A stretch of 64,000 bases of DNA, taken from Synechococcus sp. BIOS-E4-1. GTDB lineage: Bacteria; Cyanobacteriota; Cyanobacteriia; PCC-6307; Cyanobiaceae. The notes beneath the pieces are model-generated. The model was not told the origin of the DNA. It did not search any database and saw only the letters and a program-made list of their open reading frames with translations. Below are positions 47,888 through 56,674 of this stretch, one piece after another. Made by a program: the position numbers and the translations under genes. Every line of letters begins with the position of its first letter. Within the stretch, counting starts at the first letter, position 1. The stretch covers positions 1,881,494 to 1,945,493 of the forward strand of contig NZ_CP047935.1 in the NCBI RefSeq assembly GCF_014279995.1. The letters run 5' to 3'.

Positions 47888-49123
47888 ATGACCGGCACCT
47901 TGACCAGTGCTCCTGAAAGCAGCAGTGAAGTTGCCATCAATCCCCGTTACGACACGGTGATTCGCCGGCGAAGCACGCGAACGGTCATGGTCGGCGAAGT
48001 CCCCATCGGCAGTGAGCATCCGGTTGCGGTTCAGTCGATGATCAATGAGGACACCCTCGACATCGAAGGATCCGTGGCAGGCATCCTTCGACTGGTAGAA
48101 GTCGGCTGCGAGATCGTGCGAGTGACCACGCCCACGCTGGCTCACGCCAAGGCCATGGGCCAGATTCGCGCGGCTTTGCGCGCCCAGGGATGCAATGTTC
48201 CACTTGTGGCAGATGTTCACCACAACGGCATTCGAATTGCTCTGGAAGTGGTCAAGCACGTGGACAAGGTGCGAATCAATCCTGGTCTGTTCGTGTTCGA
48301 CAAACCGGACCCCAACCGGCAGGACTTCAGTCAGGAAGAATTCGATGCCATCGGAGAGCGCATCAAGGACAAATTCTCACCATTAGTTGAGGCACTGAAG
48401 AAGGAGAACAAGGCCCTGCGCATCGGGGTGAATCACGGCTCCCTGGCGGAGCGCATGTTGTTCACCTACGGCGATACCCCCGAGGGAATGGTGGCGTCGG
48501 CCATGGAATTTGTGCGGATCTGCGACGACCTTGATTTCCACAACATCGTGATTTCGATGAAGGCGTCCAGAGCCCCAGTGATGCTTGCTGCCTATCGAAT
48601 GATGGCCGACACGCTCGACAACGCAGGCTTCAATTTCCCCTTGCACCTTGGAGTCACCGAAGCCGGTGATGGGGATTACGGCCGCATCAAGAGCACCGCA
48701 GGAATCGCAACTCTGCTGTCCGAGGGGCTTGGAGACACGATCCGAGTTTCGCTGACTGAATCTCCTGAGAAGGAAATCCCCGTCTGCTACTCGATTCTTC
48801 AGGCCATTGGCTTACGCAAGACCATGGTCGAATACGTGGCCTGCCCAAGCTGCGGTCGCACTTTGTTTAATCTTGAGGAGGTGCTGAATCAGGTGAGAAA
48901 CGCAACCTCTCACCTCTCGGGACTGGACATCGCCGTGATGGGATGCATTGTGAACGGTCCAGGTGAGATGGCAGACGCTGACTACGGTTATGTCGGTAAA
49001 GGGCCTGGCACCATCGCGCTTTACCGAGGACGTGAAGAGATCCGCAAAGTACCGGAAGCCGATGGTGTTCAAGCCTTAATTCAGCTGATCAAAGACGACG
49101 GACGCTGGGTAGATCCTGCCTGA
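47888..49123 (+). CDS. ispG: 4-hydroxy-3-methylbut-2-enyl-diphosphate synthase
   Basis: Penultimate enzyme of the MEP isoprenoid pathway, converting MEcPP to HMBPP with an Fe-S cluster and ferredoxin in cyanobacteria. 411 residues. [20 protein letters not shown] opens the domain; cluster Cys are seen in [16 protein letters not shown] and [15 protein letters not shown] at 47888 is preferred over the frame's extension to 47855. It is followed 37 bases later by the ctp gene. Confidence 0.96.
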   Translation: MTGTLTSAPESSSEVAINPRYDTVIRRRSTRTVMVGEVPIGSEHPVAVQSMINEDTLDIEGSVAGILRLVEVGCEIVRVTTPTLAHAKAMGQIRAALRAQGCNVPLVADVHHNGIRIALEVVKHVDKVRINPGLFVFDKPDPNRQDFSQEEFDAIGERIKDKFSPLVEALKKENKALRIGVNHGSLAERMLFTYGDTPEGMVASAMEFVRICDDLDFHNIVISMKASRAPVMLAAYRMMADTLDNAGFNFPLHLGVTEAGDGDYGRIKSTAGIATLLSEGLGDTIRVSLTESPEKEIPVCYSILQAIGLRKTMVEYVACPSCGRTLFNLEEVLNQVRNATSHLSGLDIAVMGCIVNGPGEMADADYGYVGKGPGTIALYRGREEIRKVPEADGVQALIQLIKDDGRWVDPA

Positions 49124-49160
49124 ACTCGTTAATCTAAAGAGACGGGCCTGAAGGACATCA

Positions 49161-50513
49161 ATGACCATTAAAAGTCCTCGATCGCCTTTTTCACAGCACA
49201 GAGGTCTGCTGCTGATTCTTGGGGCAGGTGGTTTGACCACAGCCATTGCTGTTGCGGCACCCGGTCTTGGGCTCCCCAGCACCAATTCCTCTTCGATCAC
49301 CAACAGCCCCAAGGAGGTCATCGACCAGGTCTGGCAGATCGTTTACAGAGATTTTCTGGACTCTTCAGGAAAGTATTCCCCTGAAACGTGGACCAGCTTG
49401 AGAAGAGATCTGCTGGCTAAAAGCTATGCAGGCACGGATGAGTCCTATGAAGCGATCCGAGGCATGCTCGCCAGCCTCGACGATCCCTACACACGCTTCC
49501 TGGACCCAAAAGAGTTCAAGGAGATGCAGATCGACACCTCCGGAGAGCTCACGGGGGTTGGCATCCAGATCACCCTGGACAAAGACACCAAAGAGATCCT
49601 GGTGGTGTCTCCGATTGAAGGAACCCCTGCCTCCAGAGCCGGAGTGCAGCCCAAGGATGTGATCGTCTCGATCGACGGCCAGTCCACGAAAGGAATGACC
49701 ACGGAGGATGCTGTCAAGTTGATCCGAGGCCAGGAAGGCAGCCAGGTGACCCTCGGACTGCGACGGAAGGGGGAAGTGGTGACGGTGCCTCTCAAGAGAG
49801 CACGTATCGAAATTCATGCGGTCGAAAGTCGGCTGAACACAGCAGGCGATGGCAAGAAGGTCGGCTACATCCGGCTCAAACAATTCAATGCCAATGCCGC
49901 CCGGGAGATGCGAGCCGCTATCCGGGAGCTCGAAAAAGAGGGCGCTCAGGGCTACGTGCTCGATCTGCGCAGTAATCCTGGTGGGCTGCTGGAAGCCAGC
50001 ATCGACATCGCAAGGCAATGGCTGGATGAAGGCACCATCGTCAGCACCAAGACCAGAGACGGCATTCAGGACGTCCGACGCGCCACCGGCAGTGCACTGA
50101 CCAACAGTCCGGTTGTGGTGCTGGTGAATGAAGGTTCAGCCAGTGCCAGCGAGATTCTCTCCGGCGCCCTCCAAGACAACAATCGAGCTGTTCTGGTTGG
50201 TCAGAAGACTTTTGGCAAGGGTTTGGTGCAGTCCGTCCGCGGTCTCTCGGATGGATCCGGTTTGACGGTCACCATCGCCAAGTACCTCACACCCAAAGGC
50301 ACCGATATCCACAAGAACGGCATCCGCCCGGATGTTGACGTGAAACTGAGCGATCAGGAGATCGAATCGCTGACCGTCGAGCAGCTTGGCACCGGCAAAG
50401 ACAGTCAGTACCGAGCTGCTGAAACCACCCTGATCAAAGCGCTGCGCTCACCGCAACGTGGTCAGGCCTATCAACCGGGATCCGCAAACCTGCGTTCCGC
50501 CCTTCAGCGGTAG
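49161..50513 (+). CDS. carboxyl-terminal processing peptidase (S41)
   Basis: A 450-residue periplasmic or lumenal serine protease of the CtpA group, which includes the enzyme that matures the PSII D1 protein. It has an N-terminal hydrophobic signal or anchor, a PDZ domain (about 120-205: GELTGVGIQITLDKDTKEIL, PKDVIVSIDGQ) and the Ser/Lys catalytic dyad in VNEGSASASEIL and GQKTFGKGLVQ. Which of the several cyanobacterial Ctp paralogues this is cannot be settled by eye. Its last 10 bases overlap the convergent repeat-protein gene. Confidence 0.92.
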   Translation: MTIKSPRSPFSQHRGLLLILGAGGLTTAIAVAAPGLGLPSTNSSSITNSPKEVIDQVWQIVYRDFLDSSGKYSPETWTSLRRDLLAKSYAGTDESYEAIRGMLASLDDPYTRFLDPKEFKEMQIDTSGELTGVGIQITLDKDTKEILVVSPIEGTPASRAGVQPKDVIVSIDGQSTKGMTTEDAVKLIRGQEGSQVTLGLRRKGEVVTVPLKRARIEIHAVESRLNTAGDGKKVGYIRLKQFNANAAREMRAAIRELEKEGAQGYVLDLRSNPGGLLEASIDIARQWLDEGTIVSTKTRDGIQDVRRATGSALTNSPVVVLVNEGSASASEILSGALQDNNRAVLVGQKTFGKGLVQSVRGLSDGSGLTVTIAKYLTPKGTDIHKNGIRPDVDVKLSDQEIESLTVEQLGTGKDSQYRAAETTLIKALRSPQRGQAYQPGSANLRSALQR

Positions 50514-51058
50514 GGAAACAATCCGAATCCTTCACGTTCACTCCGGCTTCCAGTGCGAACTGGGTTCCGACTGACCGGGGCTGTTGCCATTGGGGGCATG
50601 GATACAGGGCTTTGCTTAATCCTGCGCACCATGCTTCTGCAGCCTCCGGCTGCATTGATGGCACCATCCACAGCAGCCAGCTGAATGCGTTGTCCCCACT
50701 GCGGTTCCCATCCCCAGACCTGCCCCTGGCGGTCAAGAAGATCAACAGCCTGCCCACGGCTCAACTGTCTCTCTCGCAACAGGCATGTGGCTGTAGCCAA
50801 TGAGGCGAGCTGAAGCGATGAGGTGCGCCCTGCCATGGGTGCCGTGGGGTAACGGGGCATTGGCCTTGAAACGGGCATGACGGGACGTCCCCCGCCGACA
50901 GGAAACCCTCCGATGGGAAGCCCCCCCCTCGGAACACCTCCTATCGGAACACCTCCCATGGGAAGAGCGCCCAAGGGAACACCGCCCATCGGCATGGAGC
51001 CATTGCCACCGAACTGACCGAGCGCAGCCAGCGCCAGTTGCATCAGTATTGAATTCAT
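50504..51058 (-). CDS. Gly/Pro-repeat protein, 184 aa
   Basis: The N-terminus MNSILMQLALAALGQFGG may be a weak signal or amphipathic helix. Residues about 22-56 are pentapeptide repeats of x-G-G-x-P type (SMPMGGVPLGALPMGGVP and on), then GRPVMPVSRPMPRYPTAP and a helical C-terminal half (SLQLASLATATCLLRERQLS) that looks structured. No family recognised. It overlaps the ctp gene tail and precedes the HExxH protein gene (45 bases), so it may be linked to it. Confidence 0.65.
   Translation of the reverse strand: MNSILMQLALAALGQFGGNGSMPMGGVPLGALPMGGVPIGGVPRGGLPIGGFPVGGGRPVMPVSRPMPRYPTAPMAGRTSSLQLASLATATCLLRERQLSRGQAVDLLDRQGQVWGWEPQWGQRIQLAAVDGAINAAGGCRSMVRRIKQSPVSMPPMATAPVSRNPVRTGSRSEREGFGLFPYR
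50901..50990. repeat. 15-bp coding tandem repeat (xGGxP), six units
   Basis: Units starting 50901, 50916, 50931, 50946, 50961 and 50976 all begin GGAA and share the form GGAACACCTCCCATC. On the minus strand each encodes five residues such as MGGVP. Divergence between units points to an older array than the one in the chelatase gene. Confidence 0.85.
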
Positions 51059-51103
51059 GATTGATCTCCATACATGTGAGTAAAAAGGCGTGATCGTCGT
51101 CGT

Positions 51104-51598
51104 TCAGACACGGACCTGACTTCCGCAGTAGCGATCGAACAGCTGCAGAACATCGCGGGGAGGGAGCTTGGCGGTGTACCTGGCTTCAAGTTCAGCCAAC
51201 TGCTGCTGACGGGGATAAACACGGATTGAACGCACTTCCGCCGGATGGCTGCGGGCAAGCGCTGAATACATGGCTCGATGGTGCTGCCGATCGGAAATGG
51301 GGCCTCCCGCGCAGCGCTGCATGCGATGGGTCGCCTCATGGGCAAGGGTGTCCCAAACCTGGGCTGGGGACCCGTGCGAGCGACAGACCACAAGGGTGTC
51401 GCTGCTTGGGTGATACAAGCCCTGGAGCCCTCGTTGAGAGCAATCTTTCTGAACCACGCGCACACCAGCCCGGGTGAGCTTGTTGCGCAGAACATCAATG
51501 GCTTCCCAGGACACAGCCTGCGCCGGAATGGCAGCAAGCAAGGGCAGGCAGACCACTGGCAGCCAACAACACCAACATCGAAGCAAAGGTCGATTCAA
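51104..51598 (-). CDS. secreted HExxH protein (putative metallopeptidase)
   Basis: A 164-residue exported protein. It has a signal peptide (CWLPVVCLPLLAAIPAQAV) and a zinc-peptidase-like helix DTLAHEATHRMQRCAGG, where HEATH fits HExxH. Four Cys outside the signal may form disulfides. There is no obvious third zinc ligand; DRYCGS near the end is a feature of unknown meaning. The family is not recognised, so protease activity is a hypothesis. It is on the same strand as the repeat protein and upstream of it. Confidence 0.7.
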   Translation of the reverse strand: MNRPLLRCWCCWLPVVCLPLLAAIPAQAVSWEAIDVLRNKLTRAGVRVVQKDCSQRGLQGLYHPSSDTLVVCRSHGSPAQVWDTLAHEATHRMQRCAGGPISDRQHHRAMYSALARSHPAEVRSIRVYPRQQQLAELEARYTAKLPPRDVLQLFDRYCGSQVRV

Positions 51599-51644
51599 AG
51601 GCCCTGAACAGCGTGGGACTGTTCCAAGCTCTTATGCGGATACC

Positions 51645-51672
51645 AAAAAACCATCACCCAAATGGGTGATGG
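51645..51672 (-). terminator. intrinsic terminator
   Basis: CCATCACCCA pairs with TGGGTGATGG across a two-base loop (51651-51672); on the minus strand it is followed by six T (51650-51645). It ends transcription of the small gene at 51718-51894. Confidence 0.85.
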
Positions 51673-51717
51673 TTATGAGTGGATGTGACTGGCGTAGAAA
51701 GAAAGGGACTGATCGGT

Positions 51718-51894
51718 TTAGGCAACAGGCTGCATCAAGCCGCCACCAGGGCTTGAATCGTCATCGTCATTATTTTGCGAGTCGTCCTGCCAAAGGGCAT
51801 AAACGCCGAGAGCAGCAGCTCCGACAAGGCTCGAAAACAGACCCATAGAACCCACTGTGCTGATCGGATCGATGAATTCGCCCACGTGGTCCAT
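51718..51894 (-). CDS. small membrane-anchored acidic protein, 58 aa
   Basis: A complete short frame: MDHVGEFIDPISTVGSMGLF start, a hydrophobic stretch (SLVGAAALGVYALW) long enough for one span, then an Asn/Asp-rich run (QDDSQNNDDDD) and a Gly/Pro/Met tail. It has its own terminator 45 bases downstream. No family recognised. A longer open frame on the same strand in another phase (51735-51983) is its shadow. Confidence 0.6.
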   Translation of the reverse strand: MDHVGEFIDPISTVGSMGLFSSLVGAAALGVYALWQDDSQNNDDDDSSPGGGLMQPVA

Positions 51895-51979
51895 TTATCT
51901 CTGTGCAGTGTAACGAAGAATTGCGCATTGTGTAGGAACTTTCTCATCTTGGCCCGGCCAGCAAGATCGGCGCCGAGGG

Positions 51980-54900
51980 TCAAACGCTGAGAACGGCCTC
52001 GTTACGTGCGGTTTGCTGCTTTTCATGCTCGTCGGCGGTGAGTCCATCGGCACCAGGAATCTGAGCTGCCATCTGCTCAAGCCAGCTCTTGATTTCCTCA
52101 AGCTGCTTCTCCATCGGCAACACGCCGAGGCCTCTGGCCATCACCTTGGCAGTCGCACCAGACCCGGCCTGATAGACAAGCCGCCCATGCAGATGCTGCG
52201 GCAACCCCTGGCGTAGCAGTCGGAAAGCAGGCTCTTCCATCGGTGTTTCCAAGGCAATGTTCGGCTTCTCTGGACGGATGCGTGAAAAACCACAACGCTT
52301 GGCCAGAAGCTTCAGATCCATCAGCTGCAGCAGGGACTGAACCGGTCCGGGCAAAGCGCCGTAGCGATCGGCCCAAATCGCTGCAAGCTCAACCAGAGAC
52401 TCGCTTGTGACACACTCTGCTGCCGATCGATAGGCCGCCATCTTCTCGTCGGCATCGGTGATCCAGTCAGCGGGAATGAACGCAGTGACCTGCAGATCCA
52501 CCTGGGTGTCGTCAACCGCAGGGATGTCCTGGCCCTGGATCTCGGCCAGGGATTCCTGAAGCATCTCCATGTAGAGATCGAAACCGATGGCTTCCATCTG
52601 CCCGCTCTGCTGGACGCCCAACAGATTTCCAACCCCGCGGATCTCCATATCCCGCATCGCCAGCTGATAACCACTGCCCAGCTGAGCAAATTCCTGAATA
52701 GCCCTCAGTCGCTGCCGTGCCGCCTCACTGAGAGAAGCGTTGCCTGGATAAAACAGCCAGGCATGGGCCTGAATGCCACTGCGACCAACACGTCCCCTCA
52801 ACTGATAGAGCTGCGCCAGACCGAATCGATGCGCATCCTCGATCAGGATTGTGTTGACTCTGGGGATGTCGAGCCCGCTTTCCACGATCGTGGTGCAAAG
52901 CATCACATCAGCTTCTCCGCCGTTGAAAGCCACCATGGCGCTCTCCAGCTCGCCCTCGGCCATCTGTCCGTGCGCCACGAGCAGGCGCAGGCCTGGAAGC
53001 ATCTGACGCAGCTGACCAGCCACCTCTTCAATACCCTCAACTCTCGGGACCACGTAAAACACCTGCCCACCGCGATCGAGCTCCTGACGGATGGCACTGC
53101 GAACCGCCTCTTCATCAAGAGAGGCCAGATGGGTCTTGATCGGTCGGCGCAACGGCGGAGGCGTGGTGATCAGACTCATCTCCCGCACTCCCGACAGACT
53201 CATGTAGAGCGTGCGTGGAATCGGCGTCGCTGAAAGAGTGAGCACGTCAACGTCCTTGCGCAACGCTTTGATCTTTTCCTTCTGGTTGACACCGAAGCGC
53301 TGTTCCTCATCCACCACCAGCAAGCCGAGCTTGTCGAACACCGTGCTCTTGCTGAGCAGCTGATGGGTTCCCACAACCGCGTCGATGGTTCCATTCTTGA
53401 GACCTTCAAGAATCGATTTGCGCTCGCTGGTGGTCCGGAAACGATTGAGCAGGGCCACCTTGATCGGATAAGGGGCAAAACGCTCCGAGAGTGTGCGCCA
53501 GTGCTGCTGCGCAAGCACTGTTGTGGGAGCCAACATCGCCACCTGCTTCCCCGCCGTGATCGCCTTGAAAATGGCTCGAATCGCCACCTCGGTTTTACCG
53601 AAACCCACATCACCGCAAACCAGACGATCCATCGGTTGAGATTTCTCCATATCCCGCTTCACATCAGCTGTGGCCTTGAGCTGATCCGGGGTCGGTTCGT
53701 AGGGGAATGACTCCTCCAGCTCGTTCTGCCAGGGGCCATCAACAGGAAACGCGAACCCAGGCGCCTGATGTCGCTCGGCATAGAGCTTCACCAGGTCGAG
53801 CGCCACCTTGCGCAAGGCCTTTCCAGCACGCTCCTTGGCCTTGACCCAAGCCGATCCCCCCATTTTGCTGAGCTGGGGTGGAGCATCACTGTTGGCGCGA
53901 TAACGACCGAGGCTGCCCAGCTGGTCTGCCGCCACCCGCAGGATGCCGTCGGCGTACTGCACCACCAGGTAGTCACGCACCTCGCCACTGATCGCCAGCT
54001 TCTCCAGCTTCTGGAAACGACCGATACCGTGATTGCGATGCACCACGAAATCCCCGGGCTGCATCTTGTTGGGATCCACCGTGCGGCTGGCCGCCTTGCG
54101 GCGGCGGCGCACATAACCAGTGCTGGTCAGCGTCTGCTGTCCGAAAAACTCGCGGTCCGTGATGAGCACGACACGCCAGGCAGGCAACTGCAAACCCTCG
54201 AGATCCGCGGTACCACGCGTTTTCAAAGCAACAGGTGTTCCCTGTTCGATCAGACGCTCAATCGCTGGAGCGTCGGCGGCATTGGGAACGAAGCGACTGA
54301 TGCAGTCGTGCTCTTCCAGCAGCGCAACAGCTCGGCTCGGCTGGGCCGACAGCAACCAGACCGCCTGTTTCTCCTTGACGTAGCTCTTGATCAGTTCACC
54401 AAGCTTTCCGAACTGGTTGGGATAAGCCGGCACAGGCCGGCTGTTGAGATCAAAGGCGTTGGCATGGTCATCGCTTTCCTGCAGCTCGGCCAGATCAAAC
54501 CCGGTGAAAGCTTCGGCCAGACCCATCGCCTCCTCAATGTCGCGATGCAGGGGCGGCAACGATAGTGCCAGCTCGTCGTAATGCTCCCTGGCATGGTCGA
54601 GCCACTGGTCTCCATGGGAGCGGCCATGGCGTCGCTCATCGATCGCCACGCAGCTATCGGCCGGGAGGTAGTCGAGCAGTGAGGCGGGCTGCTTCCAGGC
54701 CAGACCAAGCAGACGGCGCATTCCCTCGGGCGTACCTCCCTCCAGTAATTCAGAAAAACAGTCCTCACTGAGAAGCTGATCAAGGCCATCGGGCATGGCA
54801 TCGCGCAGCTGTTCAGCGATCAAGGGACTGAATCCTGTCGGCGTCAGCCTCAGGCTCTCGATCGGATCGAGGGAACGCTGGCTGGCGGGATCGAATTCAC

Positions 54901-55522
54901 GCAGCTTGTCGAGCTCATCGCCAAAGAACTCCAGACGCACCGGCAGCTCACTGCTGACAGGAAACACATCAACGATGTCGCCACGGCGGCTCCAGGTGCC
55001 TTCCTGATCGATGGTTGAAACCCGCTCATAACCAAGCTGGGCCAGGCTGGTGGCTAACGCCTCCAGATCAATGCTGTCGCCCTTGCGCAGGGTTTGACAT
55101 CGATCAGACAAGGCCTGCGGCGGTGGCAGATGCGGCTGAAGACAGCGCTCTGTGGCCACAATCGCCAGATCACGGTTCTGCTGATCCAGCTGCAATTCAC
55201 TGAGCACCTGCAACTGCCCCCAGGTGATTTCACTGGTGGGATCAAACGGTTCATAGGGCGAACCTTCACTGGTGGGATAGAGCTGGGCACTGCGCCAGCC
55301 CATCAGCTCCAGCAGAGCCGTCCAGCGCCCCGCCTCCTCGAGAGTCGGCACGACCACAAGCAGAGGCCTGTCCTGGTGCCGCGCCAGGGCACTGGCCACA
55401 AGAGCCCTGGCTCCTCGACCGCCTCCGCGGAGCAGGAGCCGGTCGGAGCGATCGATGCGTTCACCGAGCTCACAGGTCAGCGCTGAACATTGCAGCAGGC
55501 GCACCAGGGAGCTGAGGGGCAT
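51980..55522 (-). CDS. mfd: transcription-repair coupling factor
   Basis: An 1180-residue DNA translocase that removes stalled RNA polymerase and recruits UvrA to lesions. In order: UvrB-like N-terminal module, CarD-type RNA polymerase-interacting domain (PGDFVVHRNHGIGRFQKLEK), and the RecG-like motor with Walker A GDVGFGKTEVA, DEEQRFGV, LSATPIPRTLYMS and the LYQLRGRVGRSG motif, then the C-terminal TRCF domain. ATG at 55522 is preferred over the frame's extension to 55570. Monocistronic by appearance. Confidence 0.96.
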   Translation of the reverse strand: MPLSSLVRLLQCSALTCELGERIDRSDRLLLRGGGRGARALVASALARHQDRPLLVVVPTLEEAGRWTALLELMGWRSAQLYPTSEGSPYEPFDPTSEITWGQLQVLSELQLDQQNRDLAIVATERCLQPHLPPPQALSDRCQTLRKGDSIDLEALATSLAQLGYERVSTIDQEGTWSRRGDIVDVFPVSSELPVRLEFFGDELDKLREFDPASQRSLDPIESLRLTPTGFSPLIAEQLRDAMPDGLDQLLSEDCFSELLEGGTPEGMRRLLGLAWKQPASLLDYLPADSCVAIDERRHGRSHGDQWLDHAREHYDELALSLPPLHRDIEEAMGLAEAFTGFDLAELQESDDHANAFDLNSRPVPAYPNQFGKLGELIKSYVKEKQAVWLLSAQPSRAVALLEEHDCISRFVPNAADAPAIERLIEQGTPVALKTRGTADLEGLQLPAWRVVLITDREFFGQQTLTSTGYVRRRRKAASRTVDPNKMQPGDFVVHRNHGIGRFQKLEKLAISGEVRDYLVVQYADGILRVAADQLGSLGRYRANSDAPPQLSKMGGSAWVKAKERAGKALRKVALDLVKLYAERHQAPGFAFPVDGPWQNELEESFPYEPTPDQLKATADVKRDMEKSQPMDRLVCGDVGFGKTEVAIRAIFKAITAGKQVAMLAPTTVLAQQHWRTLSERFAPYPIKVALLNRFRTTSERKSILEGLKNGTIDAVVGTHQLLSKSTVFDKLGLLVVDEEQRFGVNQKEKIKALRKDVDVLTLSATPIPRTLYMSLSGVREMSLITTPPPLRRPIKTHLASLDEEAVRSAIRQELDRGGQVFYVVPRVEGIEEVAGQLRQMLPGLRLLVAHGQMAEGELESAMVAFNGGEADVMLCTTIVESGLDIPRVNTILIEDAHRFGLAQLYQLRGRVGRSGIQAHAWLFYPGNASLSEAARQRLRAIQEFAQLGSGYQLAMRDMEIRGVGNLLGVQQSGQMEAIGFDLYMEMLQESLAEIQGQDIPAVDDTQVDLQVTAFIPADWITDADEKMAAYRSAAECVTSESLVELAAIWADRYGALPGPVQSLLQLMDLKLLAKRCGFSRIRPEKPNIALETPMEEPAFRLLRQGLPQHLHGRLVYQAGSGATAKVMARGLGVLPMEKQLEEIKSWLEQMAAQIPGADGLTADEHEKQQTARNEAVLSV

Positions 55523-55732
55523 GGCGAGACCACTGACGGCAGCGCATGATTCTGTCAAGAGCACCGGCATGACTGCAATGTGCTACGGGTTTGCTTTGTC
55601 TTTGTCTGGATGCTTTGCCTGGTTTTAGGGGCTCTCGTGGATGGGTATTTGGTCCTTTCGTGGGATGTGAATCACCTGCCTCTGATGCGATGAATAGGGG
55701 ACCCACCTGCAACGGTTGACTAGGTGCAACTG

Positions 55733-55879
55733 ATGAAACGCCTTGCACTCATCGCTGCCGTTGCTCTCATAACAGCAGGAATGACACCAACGGCTCTTGT
55801 CGTTGCAGAACTGCTTGAAGATTTCTCAATTAAATGCAGAAATTGCGTCATCCCTCTACAGAGCGATGACGCCTCCTAA
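55733..55879 (+). CDS. putative secreted 48-residue CxxC peptide
   Basis: A complete short frame from ATG 55733 to TAA 55879. A Sec-like signal (LALIAAVALITAGMTPTALV) leaves a mature chain of about 24 residues with KCRNCVIPLQSDDAS at the end. The CxxC might be redox-active or bind metal. It lies at the upstream edge of the AT-richer islet. No family recognised and its expression is unproven. Confidence 0.4.
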   Translation: MKRLALIAAVALITAGMTPTALVVAELLEDFSIKCRNCVIPLQSDDAS

Positions 55880-55967
55880 TTAACAATGCGATCTTGGATG
55901 ATTTATTGCGCTGGCAGGAGCTCGGTGAGTTGGCCACAAAGATCACTTGCTGCGGGCATGCATTGTT

Positions 55968-56246
55968 TTAAACACACGCTACCAATTGACTCTCGGTATG
56001 CAGTGGATGACATGGGACGCCTCCTTTTGTGTCAGTCACTTTTCCACCTGCAATAGCTTCTAATTCTTGATCAGATAATTCCAACATTTGATTTTTATGG
56101 GCGTTGCACAAATCTTTTCCGTCAATTTTAAAACCAGCTTTTTCAGCAATTTCAGTAGCTTCCTCAAGTGTCGTTGCCGACATGATTGCATCACGCAACT
56201 CAGAATTTGAATCAAGAGCGACTAACAGGTCATCGATAGCAGGCAT
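55968..56246 (-). CDS. Nif11-type RiPP precursor peptide (prochlorosin-like)
   Basis: A 92-residue peptide with a Nif11-like leader (IDDLLVALDSNSELRDAIMS, then EIAEKAGFKIDGKDLCNA) and LSDQELEAIAGG, the double-Gly cleavage site typical of Nif11/nitrile hydratase leader families. The core, residues 69-92 (KVTDTKGGVP, CHPLHTESQL, VACV), holds Thr71, Thr73, Cys79, Thr84, Ser86 and Cys91, so Thr/Ser lie upstream of each Cys as in two-ring lanthipeptides. No synthetase, protease or transporter is in the window; prochlorosin precursors are known to lie away from their ProcM enzyme. The ATG at 56246 is 8 bases from a divergent start. It sits in an AT-richer patch. Confidence 0.85.
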   Translation of the reverse strand: MPAIDDLLVALDSNSELRDAIMSATTLEEATEIAEKAGFKIDGKDLCNAHKNQMLELSDQELEAIAGGKVTDTKGGVPCHPLHTESQLVACV

Positions 56247-56254
56247 GAGGAGTA

Positions 56255-56479
56255 TTGAACGTTTTTTCGACTCTATACAGAAAGGTATTCCAATGCAAAC
56301 CTGCTGATACAGATGCAGCTAATCAGGCTTCGGGTCACTACGCAGGCTCGCGACCACAAGAAGTTTTCAGCACTCAGTTGGCGACACTGAACAGCCTGGT
56401 CGCCAAAAACGAAATAGCGTTGCAGCAACGACAAGCCGATCCTGCAATCGCCACAAGGAAAAACGATGACAGGCAGTGA
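56255..56479 (+). CDS. hypothetical small protein, 74 aa
   Basis: A TTG-started frame with LYRKVFQCKPADTDAANQAS, then HYAGSRPQEVFSTQLATLNS and a Lys/Gln/Ala-rich end (KNEIALQQRQADPAIATRKN). The sequence looks coding and may be a conserved picocyanobacterial small protein, but I cannot name it. It is divergent from the Nif11 gene with only 8 bases between starts. A GAGGAG lies unusually close to the TTG. The 195 bases after it show nothing. Confidence 0.5.
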   Translation: MNVFSTLYRKVFQCKPADTDAANQASGHYAGSRPQEVFSTQLATLNSLVAKNEIALQQRQADPAIATRKNDDRQ

Positions 56480-56674
56480 AGAGAGGGACGAGACAATAAC
56501 AAGTATGTGGGCACTATCTATGCCAATACCTGTGTATATGTACTTAGATACAGCTGTACAATTTACTGATCAGCAGTGATGTGAATAGATCTACCTGGCC
56601 TTTGCCTTTCAATAGCTGACAATTGTCGCAATCCATTGATCGCCACTGCGTGAATTCCGACGCGCTCTTCGGCC

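Noticed and set aside
56104-56307. 67-codon plus-strand frame overlapping the RiPP precursor
   Set aside because: Antisense shadow of the precursor, which has a clear leader and cleavage site.
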